From Carallia brachiata (Eukaryota; Streptophyta; Magnoliopsida; Malpighiales; Rhizophoraceae), in assembly GCA_021464245.1 (NCBI GenBank), contig JADCRB010000040.1, positions 327,840 to 391,839 on the forward strand: 64,000 nt of DNA, given 5' to 3'. The notes below the pieces were generated by a model that worked only from the letters and a program-made list of their open reading frames with translations, did no database searches and had not been told where the DNA came from. A program made the translations under genes and the position numbers. Below, piece after piece: positions 11,860 to 23,415 of this stretch (the stretch's first letter is position 1; each line of letters begins with the position of its first letter).

Positions 11860-14800
11860 AAGGACCAATGGCCTTGCACCGCATTAACTATCAGCCTATC
11901 GCAACAAACAGCTTCTTAAGTTCTTATTATTGCCTCTAAAGCATTGCTTAGCCACCCACAACATTCCCTTCTAGTTAGCAATCGCAGCTTGTTTTCCTTT
12001 CGTTGTTTGTTTCTTCGTTTCTTTCTCTTCAGGAAAAAAAAAAAGCAAAAGTCACATCCTTGCTTCTGTGTTTTTCAACCCTGTTTTTTTTTCAGCATTT
12101 CAAAGAGAAAAATGGCAGAAGCAATTCTATTTGATATTGCAGGGGAAGTCATAAAGACTCTGGCATCTGGGGCTGTAGAAAAGATTGGACTTTGGTGGGG
12201 TCTCAGCGATGAGATAAAGAAACTCAAGAACACTGTTTCCGCCATCCAAGCCGTGCTTCTTGATGCAGAAGACCGACAAGCAGAGGATCACCAAATCAAA
12301 GACTGGCTTGCGAAGCTGAAGGAAGTCGTGTACGACGCAGACGACTTGCTGGACTACTTCTCCACGGAAGCTCTGCAGCGACAGGTAAGGCCTGGCGGCA
12401 GACTGAGAAAGGAGGTACGCCTTTTCTTTTCACGCTCCAATAGGATTGCTTATGGAATCAAGATGGGACAAAAAATAAAGGAAATTAGAGAGAAATTAGA
12501 TGCCATTGCAGATGATGGTCACAAATTCCAATTTGTTAGACGCATGGCTGAGACAAGATCAATAGGTAAAGGGCGGGATCAAACTCACTCCTTTGTAGGT
12601 GAAGGGGAAGTTATAGGGAGAGACAAAGATAAAATGGCAATTTTAGAGCTTTTATTAGAACCCAGTTCTGTGGAGAATGTTTTGGTTGTTCCTATAGTTG
12701 GAATTGGAGGTTTAGGAAAGACCACACTTGCCCAATTTGTTTACAACGATGGTAGGGTGATAAAAAATTTTCATTTGAGGATGTGGGTCTGTGTCTCTGA
12801 TGTGTTTGATGTCAAGAAATAGTAGAAAAAATCATAAAGTCTGCAACCAATAGGAAACCTGAAGACCTTGAGTTGGATCAATTGCAGGTCAACTTAGAAA
12901 AGAAATTGATGGCAAGAAGTACTTGCTTGTTCTGGATGATATTTGGAATGAGGATCCTAAGAATGGTTCGAGTTGCAAAAACTCTTGATGTGTGGTGCAA
13001 GTGGAAGTAGGATAATAGTAACAACGCGTGCCAAAAAAGTTGCAATGGTAACTAGCAAACTTACGCCTTATGTTTTGCAAGGTCTGTCTTTAGATGAGTC
13101 TTGGTTGTTGTTCGCGCAAATAGTGTTTAAAGGGCAAGAACCAAAAAACCCAGAAATTGTAAAGGTTGGGAAAGAGATTGTGAGGAAATGTGCTGGAGTT
13201 CCTCTTGCAATAAAGACAATAGCAAGCCTATTGTTTTTTAAAGAACCAGAAACTGAATGGTTGCCCTTCATGGAAAATGAACTTTCAACAATTTCTCAAA
13301 ACGAAAATGATATTTTACCAACACTGCGACTAAGCTATTACCATCTACCGTCACATTTAAAGCATTGTTTTGCATATTGTAGCTTATTTCCTAAAGATTA
13401 CGAGATTGAAGTGAAAACATTAATTCATCTCTGGATTGCACAAGGATTTATTCAATCATCAAATCAGAGTCAATGTCTTGAAGAGGTTGGCCTTGAGTTT
13501 TTCAAAGATTTACTTTGGAGGTCCTTTTTCCAAGAAGTGGAATTCAGTAGGGATGGCGGAATAGTTAGATGTAAAATGCATGATCTAATGCATGATCTAG
13601 CAACCTCAGTGTCCGGGTCAGAGATCACCATATCAAACTCAAATGTTGAAAATGTCGGTGAGAAAACCCGTCATGTCTCATTTGATTTTAATGTAGATTC
13701 AACATGGAAGATCACAAACAACTTACTCGCCGCCAAAGGGCTGCGAACCTTTCTCTTGCCTGTACAAAACAGTTGGAGCTATGATAAAACATTGGAAGGT
13801 TCAACATGTGAAGCCATTTTTTCAAACTTAGGAATTTGCGAGTGCTTGATTTAAAAATGACCCTAGGTGAGGAAATACCTGTGTCCATTAAAAAGCTGAA
13901 ACATTTAAGGTATTTTGATGCTTCCTATTCTGGAATTAGGCTACTTCCAGACTCTTTCACCAAACTGCAAAATTTGCAAGTGCTCAGACTTGCTGCCTGT
14001 CATGCGCTAAGGACTCCAAATGATATCGAAAGGCTGCTTAACCTTAGGCATCTTGATTGTTATGATTGCTATAGTTTGACCCATATGCCAAGGGGGATTG
14101 GGCAGTTGACTTCCCTTCAGACCTTGACATATTTTGTAGTAGCCAAAGAAGATATTCCTGTGTCCAAGCTTAAGCAGGTTGGTGGCCTGGATATATTAAA
14201 GGGACTTAACAACTTGAGAGGAAGGCTAGCAATCGAAAACCTGTATTGTCTGAAAAAACATAAATCAGAATGTGAAGCTGCTAACTTAAAAGAGAAGCAG
14301 CACCTCGAATCATTGAGTTTAAGTTGGGACAGAACAGTTGGTGGCAACAGGGGAGATGCTGACTATGATGAAGTGTCATTAGAAAGCCTCCAGCCGCACC
14401 CAAATCTTAAAATATTAGAAATTCATTGCTACCGAGGTGTAAAGTTCCCAAATTGGTTTTCTTCACTAAAAAATCTGTCGGAGATTACGCTTTTTTATTG
14501 CCGTAGATGCAAGCAATTGCCACCTTTAGACTCAATCCATTCTCTTAAACATTTGAAGATTATTGAATTTCCTGACTTAGAATACATAGATTGCAAGGAA
14601 GACAATTGTTTTGGTGGTGAAAGAGGACGAATAGAAGGAGAATCAACTTTTTTCCCATCCTTGAAGACTCTCGAGTTGGGGAAGTGTCGAAATCTTAAGG
14701 GATGGTGGAAGAAGATTGATGATGTAACAACTACCACGACAACAGCTGCTCTTCCCCAATTTCCTTCTCTCTCGATTTTGAAGATCCGTGATTGCCCCGA

Positions 14801-14948
14801 GTTGACTTGGATGCCACTGTTTCCTACACTTGATGAAAACTTGTGTTTACGAGATGCCAGCACGAAATTGCTAGAGCAAACTGTAAAAAGAAGATAACGA
14901 CTCCGACATTTATCCATACTCCCACTACTGCTTCTGCTGGTACCTCTA

Positions 14949-14976
14949 CTTCTTCTTCTTCTTCTTCTTCTTCTTC
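14949..14976 (+). repeat. (CTT)n coding microsatellite
   Basis: About nine CTT units inside the NLR LRR region, read as a run of about ten serines. It is a likely length-polymorphic site within the gene. Confidence 0.8.
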
Positions 14977-15326
14977 CTCCACCTCCTTTCGGCCGCTCTC
15001 GCAACTAAAGAAACTAGATATTGGGAGAAATGTGGACCTTGAATCTCTGCCCGGAGAGTGGCTGCAGAATCTCAATTCCCTTAGAGAGTTGTGTATTAGG
15101 AAATGTCCAAACTTTAAGACTCTGCCTGAGGGCCTACTTCACCTTACTTCTTTACAACTACTACGAATTAGAGACTGTCCCAACTTGACAGAGATATGCG
15201 GAAATAATAAGGGCACAGATTGGCCTAAAATTGCTCACATCCCAAATATTAAGATTGATGGCCGTAAAGTTCAGTGGGAGGGCCATTATCGATTGGACGA
15301 TGAGGACATTTCCACTCATTTCTCAG

Positions 15327-15436
15327 GTTGGTATTTCTTCTCTTCACCTCATTACGGCAAGTTTGCATTTTGATCAATTCTTTGTGCAAGCTTAACGAGG
15401 AGAGAGGCCTTTCTAACATACTGATTTTCTGTGCAG
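15327..15436 (+). other. Candidate 3' intron of the NLR gene
   Basis: The donor CAG|GTTGGT follows THFS in the last reading frame. The acceptor TTTTCTGTGCAG|ATGATAG precedes a short exon that ends in TAA at 15451-15453, giving a C-terminus DDSLF. Read through without splicing, the frame ends at 15373. RGA-type genes often have an intron close to the stop codon. It is inferred, with no transcript evidence. Confidence 0.45.
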
Positions 15437-15453
15437 ATGATAGTTTGTTCTAA

Positions 15454-18159
15454 AAACAGGAAGAAGGCTTTCAAGGTGCCAAACTATACTTGGCTGGACA
15501 TTCTTGTTTCTCTATACCACCATTGACCGTACTGGAAGGTATCCATCACTTTCGTTTTCCTGTCAATTGTTGGTGTAAAAGCAGAAGACCAGCACACAAG
15601 CTGCAGAATTTGATGGTTCTGCAGAATCAAGGCTACTGCAACTTCAAGAAAAAAGGAACAAAAAAAACACCCGTGAAAGAGAGAAGAGAGATGTTTCTGC
15701 AAAAGTGAAAAAGTTTTCTTTCCATTAGCATTCAAACTATATGTAAAGTATTACAAAAGGAGTACATAAAGTACAAATAGACCATGCTTCAAGAACAAGC
15801 AGCCATACTCATTGTACTTAAACAAGAGATACAAGCTATTACCTAATCCCACTTAGATACATAACTTGTTCTAAGAGAAACATTACAATAAGCCAAAATA
15901 TGCTAAGCTGACAGCATTGCAATAAAAAGAAAAAGTTCAGATACAACAAGGAGATTAAAATTGAACATCCAATTGACTGCTGGAAGGAGTGCATTGCTGC
16001 TCAAAGCTGGAACTTTAATGACTTCATTCCACTGCAATTCATAATGTTCAAGGCCAATCTCTGTTAACATCTTCATCAATGAATCTTTTTATGATCTTTT
16101 CTTTCCCTTTTCTTCAAGATGAAAGCTCTATCCTGGCTAGACAAAGTGATTCACACCATAGCCCTTGCCCATATGAAGACGCGCACAAACTTGGGAATCT
16201 TGTGCCCAGCCACCATCATCTGGATTTCCAACACCCTGCTTAGCGAGAACGATGCTACTTGGTATGCATGTGTGTGTGTGTGTGTGAAAAGCGTTCATCA
16301 ACCTGCACCATGCTTTCTTTTGTGATAAACATATAACATGCCTTTGCTTAATAGCAATTATGCTGCTTTATCTTGCCTGTTGGCCTACCCTTCACTGCTT
16401 TTTATTTAGTAGGCGTATTGGCTTGACTTCACTGTTTGTAGTTTTGCTCCGGTTCATGTCCAATAACATTTCTGATTTTGGTTATGGTCAACCAATTCTG
16501 ATGGACTTGGTAAGGGATTCCTGATTTGAGGTGCTCGTCCTCATTGTCCAGTAAACACAACCAAATGGCTTCTGGCTTCCATCAAGAGATCTCTTAACTG
16601 CACTTCCTGGCTGGAGCATTTGATCAACCAAAGCTATCAATGAGACTTGGGAACTTTTTGGTTCTCCATGGAGATTGTTGCCGATTGATAAAAGTGCCAG
16701 TACACAGAACTTGAGAACTATTCCCACCAAGGCTAATAACCTCACATTCACTGTTGGAAGACAATCACCGAGCGGCTGCCAAGGTTTGATGATGGTTGGG
16801 GCATTCGCTGCAAAGAATAAACTTTTAGCTGCGAAATTGAAGGGGTATGGGGTACTTCAGTGCCTTCAAAGAAACAGCAACTCCAACTTCAAAACCACGA
16901 GTTAGCAGTTTAGTCGGGACGCGAATGCATTATTGGCAATTTCGGGTCCCTCTCTAGCCCTGCGCTTGACAAACTACGATTCTTTTTTTGTCAGCCTTTG
17001 TAAGGCATATCTTTGGGGTAGTGAGTCTAGTGACCCTAAGAATTTTTTCACTTTTTCCAATGTTTTATGAATTTTCGAAGTTTTAAAGCATTTGAGAAAG
17101 AAACAGTCGTAAAAGTATTAAACCTTATACGTGTTATTAAAAGTCAGTCACTGTGCATTTAAACTTCGATTCACTGGTAACTTCCCCAAATAAGTGTGAC
17201 CCTTCCAGATGAACAACCAACTGGGCACTCAGGGACAGCTTTAATTGCATATCAGTTTTCAGCTGTCTTCCGCATGGCAAAGCCCCATCAAAAGCAATTC
17301 GTCAATCAAATGAAGCATTAGCCACTTCAATACCCGCAACACAGTCCAATTTATATAGCCATGAATTGAGATACTCATGCAAAAATACTCCCATTCTAGA
17401 CTACACAAGATAACTTCAAGACGATATTTTTAATACAAATCACAATACGTACTTCAGCCAATGCTACCGCTCTATCAAAAAGTGCAACTTAATTATTATA
17501 TTCCCAAAATGTTGTCAAAGGTCTTGTATAAAACTTTCACCTGACATAGCTTTAAATGTTAATAACTTCAAGTGAAATTAATTGTCTTTCTGGTTAGCCA
17601 TAACTATTTCTGTTTTATATAGGTGACACCACTCTTGAGGTTTGAAGACAAACCTAATGTTATAAGCATGTCTATGATAATGTCACAGTATACGATCCAA
17701 CCAGAAATTCCGAGATTTAGCTAGCCAGCAAGAGGGTTAGCATGTATTGTCATGCGATCGATTCGTATCTCTGCGAGAGGTCGATCCCCTGGTCATGTTT
17801 GAGTCTGTAAAATAGCAAAAAGAAGCAGTCAACAACAATACATCTGATAGAGAAATGCAAAAACCAAATTTTTACTGGTAAGATCATTATGCAATGTCAT
17901 ATACTTATCAATTTAATCCCAGTCTCAAACGAGATATAATTTGATCATTTATTACTTTGTATTTCGACCATAGCCATATTCAACAAGATAACTGAAGAGA
18001 TAACGACAACCGCCAAAAAAAACAGCACATGCTTATAAAGGATGTTTACACATGCACGCATGGTGAAAGAGGAAGAGAACACTTTGGCTATGGTACAAGC
18101 AGCCAACCATCGATATCTATATTCCATCCAACTCTCCATGCAAAAATTCACTTGCCTAA
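15454..18159. other. NLR 3' region and intergenic DNA
   Basis: The first 250 bp would be 3' untranslated sequence of the NLR. I see no recognisable gene beyond it; frames at 16119-16325 and 16488-16751 are open but match nothing I know. A (TG)n repeat lies at 16269-16286. Confidence 0.4.
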
Positions 18160-18888
18160 GGGGGGTGTTCGAGTGACTTTTTAAATGGTGTATTTAAATT
18201 TTATTTTTAAAAATTAAGGAAATAAGTGTTTGGTATACTCTTTTGTATTACTTTTTAATTCTATTTATTTATTTATATGATTCCCTAATATCAACTGATT
18301 GAAAAGTCATTTAATGTTACTTTTTGTAATTTTTTGGACTATTTTTTACTTTTTAATATTATTAATAATTTATATAAACTAAATTACCTTTAAAAAATAT
18401 TTATGTAATTTTATTATTATTATTTTTTGCTTGCCACATCAATTAAATATATTAATCTATTTTATTAATATTTTTAAAATAGAATATTTTCTTTTTTCAA
18501 CTATTCTTAAATAATATTTTTTTTTCACTTCAATTGTCTTTAATACTAACACTTAAAAAAAATCTCAAACATTATTTTTTTTTATCATCTAGTAAAAATT
18601 AACATATTTTTTTAAAAAGTTAAAAATTAAGTGAAAAAATTTTCAATATTATTTATGGAATATTATTCTAAAAATATAAACTTATAAAATATAAAAATAA
18701 TTTTTTTAATATGATATATCTAAATAAATTAGATGTCTAAATTAAAAATTTTATTATTCAACAGTAATACCAAGTACAAAATTAACCAAATACTTTCTTA
18801 ATTTTATCAATAATCAGAAATCTAAAAATAAAAATCAACAATTAATAATCAACAACAACAACTTCCCACAAATAATTTAAACATACCC
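18160..18888. mobile_element. Tourist-like MITE with TAA duplication
   Basis: It starts GGGGGGTGTTCGAGTG and ends AAACATACCC, which give imperfect inverted termini (GGG.(T/G)GTT). It is flanked by TAA on both sides (18157-18159 and 18889-18891). The interior is about 85% AT with no frame. Ends and target duplication fit the PIF/Harbinger superfamily. Confidence 0.6.
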
Positions 18889-19092
18889 TAAGCCTATTAA
18901 TTATCTTAAAGTTAGATGCTCCAGTGCATAAGGTTTGCACACTATGGGGCATAAGGAAAGGGTAAAATGTACACAACCTTACTACTATTATTATAGAGAT
19001 GCTATTTCCACAGTTCAAAGATTTGATTTTTAGGTTATGTTTCAAGCACAAGGGAAATAACCTTTGACAATAAATAACATCACAGATCTTTG

Positions 19093-19430
19093 ACTTTGAG
19101 AGGGTATTTGGTTTTATTGTTATTAATTATTATTATTGATTATTAATTTTTAATTGATATTATTAATTGTTGATTACTGTTACTAATATTTATAGTGTTT
19201 GATTAAATTAATATTAATTATTAATGATATAACAATAAAATGACAATGTTAAGTATTATACTTTTATTTTATTATAATAAATAATCTTCTTACTTCTAAT
19301 TAATCTAAATTAATCTCATAAAAATATATTTTATGTATTTATAAATAAAAATTCATTAACTTGAAAGTCAAATATAATTTAAATTAGATATTATTATTTT
19401 TACAAATATTTTTTTTATAATACATATACT
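19093..19430 (+). repeat. AT-rich repeat arm related to 31660-32000
   Basis: It begins GAGGGTATTTGGTTTTATTG and then TTATTAATTATTATT-type sequence. The reverse complement of about 31660-32000 follows the same order, including TTATAATAAATAAT, CATAAAAATATATTTTATG and AAATAAAAATTCATTAA blocks. It is probably one arm of a MITE whose other end I cannot place before the Helitron start at 19620. Confidence 0.4.
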
Positions 19431-19619
19431 ATGCTTGACAAAAATATTATTGTTTTCACTCTTTTGATTATTGTGTATTCACACAATAAAAAACCAAAAA
19501 AAAAGAAAAAAATAGGTTACTTATTTATAAAAGCAAATAAAAATAAAAATAAATTAAAAAAAGCAAAAGTCTGCTATATATGTTTATTTTACTATTGAAA
19601 TAAAAGCAACATATATATA

Positions 19620-22136
19620 TCTATTTAATTAGTATAAAAGGGAAACTTAGAGAAAGCTCCCCCTTGATCCTTGCTGCCACGTGGCAACATATCTAATTTT
19701 TCTCTTTTATTATAATTTTCCTCTTTAGTTTTTTTTTATAAAAAAAACTAAACTAAATGAAAGGATAACTGAAAGAAATGAATTTGCTTCTCCTCATTAC
19801 TTGCCGTATTATTGACTTAATTGTGTCATTATATATAATTATGTAATTAATGCATTAAATTTCTCTGTTCTTATATATTGTTATTGCCTCTATCAGAGCA
19901 ATCAATATAGTTGCCAGAATCTTAATGTCTATTATTAACCTTTGAAAACGGCTTCCCTACAATTAAGCAATTTTTTTAACAAAAATCTAGATGCACTCCT
20001 TTTTAAGTTACCAAAATTATTTTAGTTACCTAAATCTCAAATATTCTCATTCTATACGTTACCGATTTTTTGTTAGTATATTCAGAAACTCCCTCCAATT
20101 ATCATTTTACATAAAAAATTTATCAGCATATAATTAAGACAACCACCTAAAATTAAGTAAATGATTAATTGTCAATTACATTCACTGTATCAATTATGTT
20201 AACGTTTTGGAAAGGAATTCAAAAATAAGAAGGCAAAATATGGTAACGTCTTCGAGCGCTATTATTGTTCTTAATTTCTCATTTATTACTAACGGTACTA
20301 TTACTAATATAACATCAAAGCATTGTGTATTACTATTTCATTGCAAATTCAATTAGTGCCCTACACAGTCATGCCGACATAGGAGAGTAAAAAACGAGGA
20401 GGAATATTATTCCATAAGCTCTGACACCGAATCAGAGGACCTAAAAAATCTCGACAATAATCAATGGCCATAGAAAGAGCAAGCACAAATCATAGAAGGC
20501 AAGTTGGTGACTGTTGATAACAGGAAGGAGATAGAGCCAGAAACTCTACTCAAAGCATTGGGGTACATACCGTGTGTAACTGGTTCAAGCACAATCTGCA
20601 AGGTCGTGGTCGAAATGGGATCACCCCAATGGTCCGCAGAATTGAGGAAAACTATGTGGAGCAGTACAAATATGTCGAGAACCAAGTGTGCGTCATAGCA
20701 TAATTGGTGTATCCAAATCTGGTTTGCATCCGTGGCTCCTATTGGAGCAACACGAAAAGCTAATTTGTCCCAAGCCTCATCGACACCCGTTGCAGTAAGT
20801 CTTTTTTTTTTTTCTTTATCAATGCAAAATATTTTTCTACATTCTTTGCTAATTCGTGCAAATTGGTACACCCAAATATTGGGGCGTCGATGAGAAGCTC
20901 AATATCTACGATTTTGTAACTAATGGCAGCCTCGCCACCCATTACAGTAAGTTTTTTTAACTACAAAAGTTTATGTTTTCTTTGTCAATGGCCTCTGGGC
21001 TATGCACATCTTAACAGATAAGTGTGATGTCTGTTCACTGACGTTGGAATCTACCAAGTTCAACGAAGGGATTAGGTGCAACTTAAGCCTTTATTTTTAC
21101 AAAAAATACCTAATGCAGCTTAATATGGTTGTTTTGGGACCGAACTTTTGCTTGATTTTACTGGCTTTACTAATCAGTATTTACAGGAAAAGCAGACATC
21201 TTCCAATCTTCCTCCTATGCCAGGTCCACTATTAATTTTAGAAGAGCTCCATTTGATTGAGTCCTTTTTTTTCCCCAACTTCGGTACAATTTGATTTTTA
21301 ATGTTTGGGTGTTGACGGAGAATAAAGGAAAGACGCATCAAGAATACTGGAAGAGCAATGGAAGTGAGGGTTACCATAACGTCAAAGGGAAAAAAAAAAG
21401 CTGAAAAAATATCTATCAAAATTAAAAATTTAGAAATTCTTGATGTTCCAAAATTAAAAATTTTAAAAATAAGATTATGCTTTTTTATTGTTTTCTTCCC
21501 TTAAAATAATATACTGCCCATTGTTCTCTCTAATTTTGACCTAAGTTTAAAAATGATTTGATTTTTGAATATTCAATGAAAAAGTTAGCTTGAGAAAGGA
21601 GATAACGAAGCTAAAACTTTCATGCATGACAAAAATAAAAAAAATAAAATATTAACTCTATTGAAATTAATATTTAGTTAGTCTTTTTAGGTGTGTATTG
21701 TTTAATCTATTATAGAATTTGAACATAACAATGTTGATCATTACAATAATTAGTTATTAAGTAGACATAATAATGTTGATCATTACAATAATTGGTTATT
21801 AAGTAGAATTTGGATGAATTTACTTAAATACATGTTTTTTTCAAAAAAAACAAGAGGGCTCATATACGTCAACTTTGTAATCCTATATTCAAATATTTGT
21901 TTGGAAAGAGATTAAAGTTATTAAAATTGTATAATTTACGACTTATTATATTTTTTATGTTTGAGTATATGCTTTAGAAAAAATCACTATATATAACACA
22001 GTAATGTCTAAACTTACGTAATTATCAAGATATTATATATAAAAATTACCAAAAAATAAAAATTTAAAATTAAAACACTTTAATTAAAAATATTAAAAAA
22101 TACTTAATACCCGCGCATCGCGCGGGTTAATCCTAG
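19620..22136 (+). mobile_element. Helitron (non-autonomous)
   Basis: The 3' end has a perfect stem CCCGCGC/GCGCGGG with loop ATC (22110-22126) followed 6 nt later by CTAG (22133-22136) and host T. Upstream, TCTATTTAATTAGTATAAAA follows a host A at 19619. Known: Helitrons begin TC, end CTRR after a short hairpin, insert between A and T, and make no target duplication. Both flanks are AT-repeat DNA, which fits insertion into a microsatellite. There is no Rep/helicase frame. The middle (about 20370-21240) is less AT-rich and contains open stretches that could be captured host sequence, but I do not recognise them. Confidence 0.65.
22109..22136 (+). other. Helitron 3' terminal hairpin and CTAG end
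   Basis: A seven-pair GC stem (eight with the flanking A-T pair) and a three-base loop, then TAATC and CTAG. This is the diagnostic end of the element. Confidence 0.75.
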
Positions 22137-22160
22137 TATATATATATATATATATATATA
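22137..22160. repeat. (AT)n microsatellite
   Basis: About 11 TA units immediately after the Helitron end. The sequence left of the Helitron also ends in TATATATA, which suggests one repeat split by the insertion. Confidence 0.85.
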
Positions 22161-22288
22161 AAGTGTCTTGTTCCCGTTCGTCGTACTTGCCGCAGCGAAA
22201 GCCTGCTGAGTTTGTGTTGTGTGAAGGCCAGTTTGGTAATTTTATGCATATCAACAGCTCGTGAATCTAAAAAGTAGGTTGAACCAAT

Positions 22289-22946
22289 GTTGTAAAAATC
22301 GGAACGATAATTGAATCGAAAATTTTAGTGGTTTAAGTCCAATCGGTTCAATCAGTTTAATCAGAAATTAAATCGATAAAACTAGTATTTAATATTAAAT
22401 AGATAAAAAATACATATTTATATACATTACACTTAAAAATTTATATGTACAATGTACTATTATAATATATATGTATGCATTAAAATACTTATATTTATAA
22501 ATTTAAAATAAATGATTAACAATTTATTAGAAAATAAAATTAACAAATTAAGAAAATTAATGATTGTCTTAAAAAGAGAAAATGGTAAGTGTTAATGTAT
22601 TAATTATATAGAATTGTATATGTATTATGTGAGAAGTATGAGAAAATAATAAGTAAAAAAGAAAGTCTACAGCAAGTTGTAAGTTAGTCTAGTGGTATGA
22701 GACTTGTCTTTCATATAAAAGGTCAGATGTTCAAAACCCAGCGTTAACAAAGTAAGGTGAAATTTTTTTTAATTATTGAACTGGTCAACCCGGGACCGGT
22801 TCACCGGTCCAACCGGTTCAACCGGTCCGTTGACCGGGTTTTGACGGTCCGGTCTGATGGCATTTTAAAACTAAACTCGGACCGGACCTCTGACCGGTCA
22901 CCGGTCCAACCGGTTGAACCGACTGGTTCGGTCCGAATTTAACAAC
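22289..22946. mobile_element. Non-autonomous TIR element with CCGGTT-rich ends, copy 2
   Basis: Inverted ends GTTGTAAAAATCGGAACG and, on the other strand, GTTGTTAAATTCGGACCG. The right arm (22790-22940) is dense in CCGGTT, GGTCC and CGGACC. A tRNA-like stretch (TAGTCTAGTGGTATGAG, then TGTTCAAAACCC) lies inside at about 22688-22742, suggesting a SINE insertion. It is related to the element at 3983-4628 in opposite orientation. Confidence 0.55.
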
Positions 22947-23324
22947 ACTCGGTTGAACTAGCATTTTATATTAGCAAAAATGTTTATATACAGACATTAG
23001 TCTCTACATTATTTTTATATACGCGTAATTTGTACAATTACAAGCATAATTTTTAATTATAGTTACACAAGTATTCATAGTTGCACAAATTAAATACGTG
23101 TGAATGCAATATAAAAACTCAATCTATCTATATAATAAAATCCTTTATATTAATTATTTTTCTAACTATTTATGGACAATCAGCATTTTCTATAAAACAT
23201 AACGAAATACTTTTATTCTTCCTTTTTACAACTATAACAATAACAAACGTTTTAAACTGCAAAACCAAACACTACCTGACATATATTTGACACTGATGTG
23301 GCAGTAGTAAAGATCAATTTGTCC
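22947..23324. other. AT-rich non-coding DNA, LINE target flank
   Basis: No gene seen. TCTATCTATATAATAAAATCC near 23122 resembles a Helitron 5' end, but I see no matching 3' end. Confidence 0.35.
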
Positions 23325-23338
23325 AATAACTTCCTTTT
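23325..23338. repeat. LINE target-site duplication, left copy
   Basis: AATAACTTCCTTTT, identical to 28955-28968, directly abutting the T run that is the LINE poly(A) tail. Confidence 0.9.
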
Positions 23339-23415
23339 TTTTTTTTTTTTGATACAAGAGTACGCAACGAAGTTACAAGAGAAAGAGACAAATAAACAAT
23401 AAAAGAAACGAGAGG

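Larger units (their letters stand above)
12112..15453 (+). pseudogene. CC-NB-ARC-LRR disease-resistance gene (RGA-type), five frameshifts
   Basis: Known role: CC-NLR proteins are intracellular immune receptors that use ATP/ADP exchange in NB-ARC to signal pathogen perception. Seen, in order: MAEAIL start (12112), Rx-type coiled coil with EDVID-like YDADDLLDYF (about 12331-12360), P-loop GIGGLGKTT (12700-12726), kinase-2 YLLVLDDIW (12920-12946), RNBS-B GSRIIVTTR (about 13003), GLPL-like AGVPLAI (13192-13212), RNBS-D CFAYCSLFPKD (13368-13400), MHD (13576-13584), then LRRs to about 15300 with a poly-Thr and a poly-Ser insert. The upstream in-frame ATG at 11944 only adds low-complexity sequence. 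The frame breaks near 12820, 12888, 12963, 13820 and 14890; every break is -1 and four sit at A or T runs. All diagnostic motifs survive, so this is either a recent pseudogene or an intact gene with base-calling errors. Confidence 0.85.

Noticed and set aside
14495..15075. Minus-strand frames opposite the NLR LRR region (poly-Arg, poly-Glu)
   Set aside because: Shadows of the coding strand, created by the CTT repeat.
20461..20942. Minus-strand frames of 136 and 60 codons inside the Helitron
   Set aside because: No family recognised; they overlap in different frames and may be chance within captured DNA.
22685..22745. Possible tRNA gene inside the second CCGGTT element
   Set aside because: A- and B-box-like motifs are present, but no cloverleaf with a proper acceptor stem could be folded; a SINE head is more likely.
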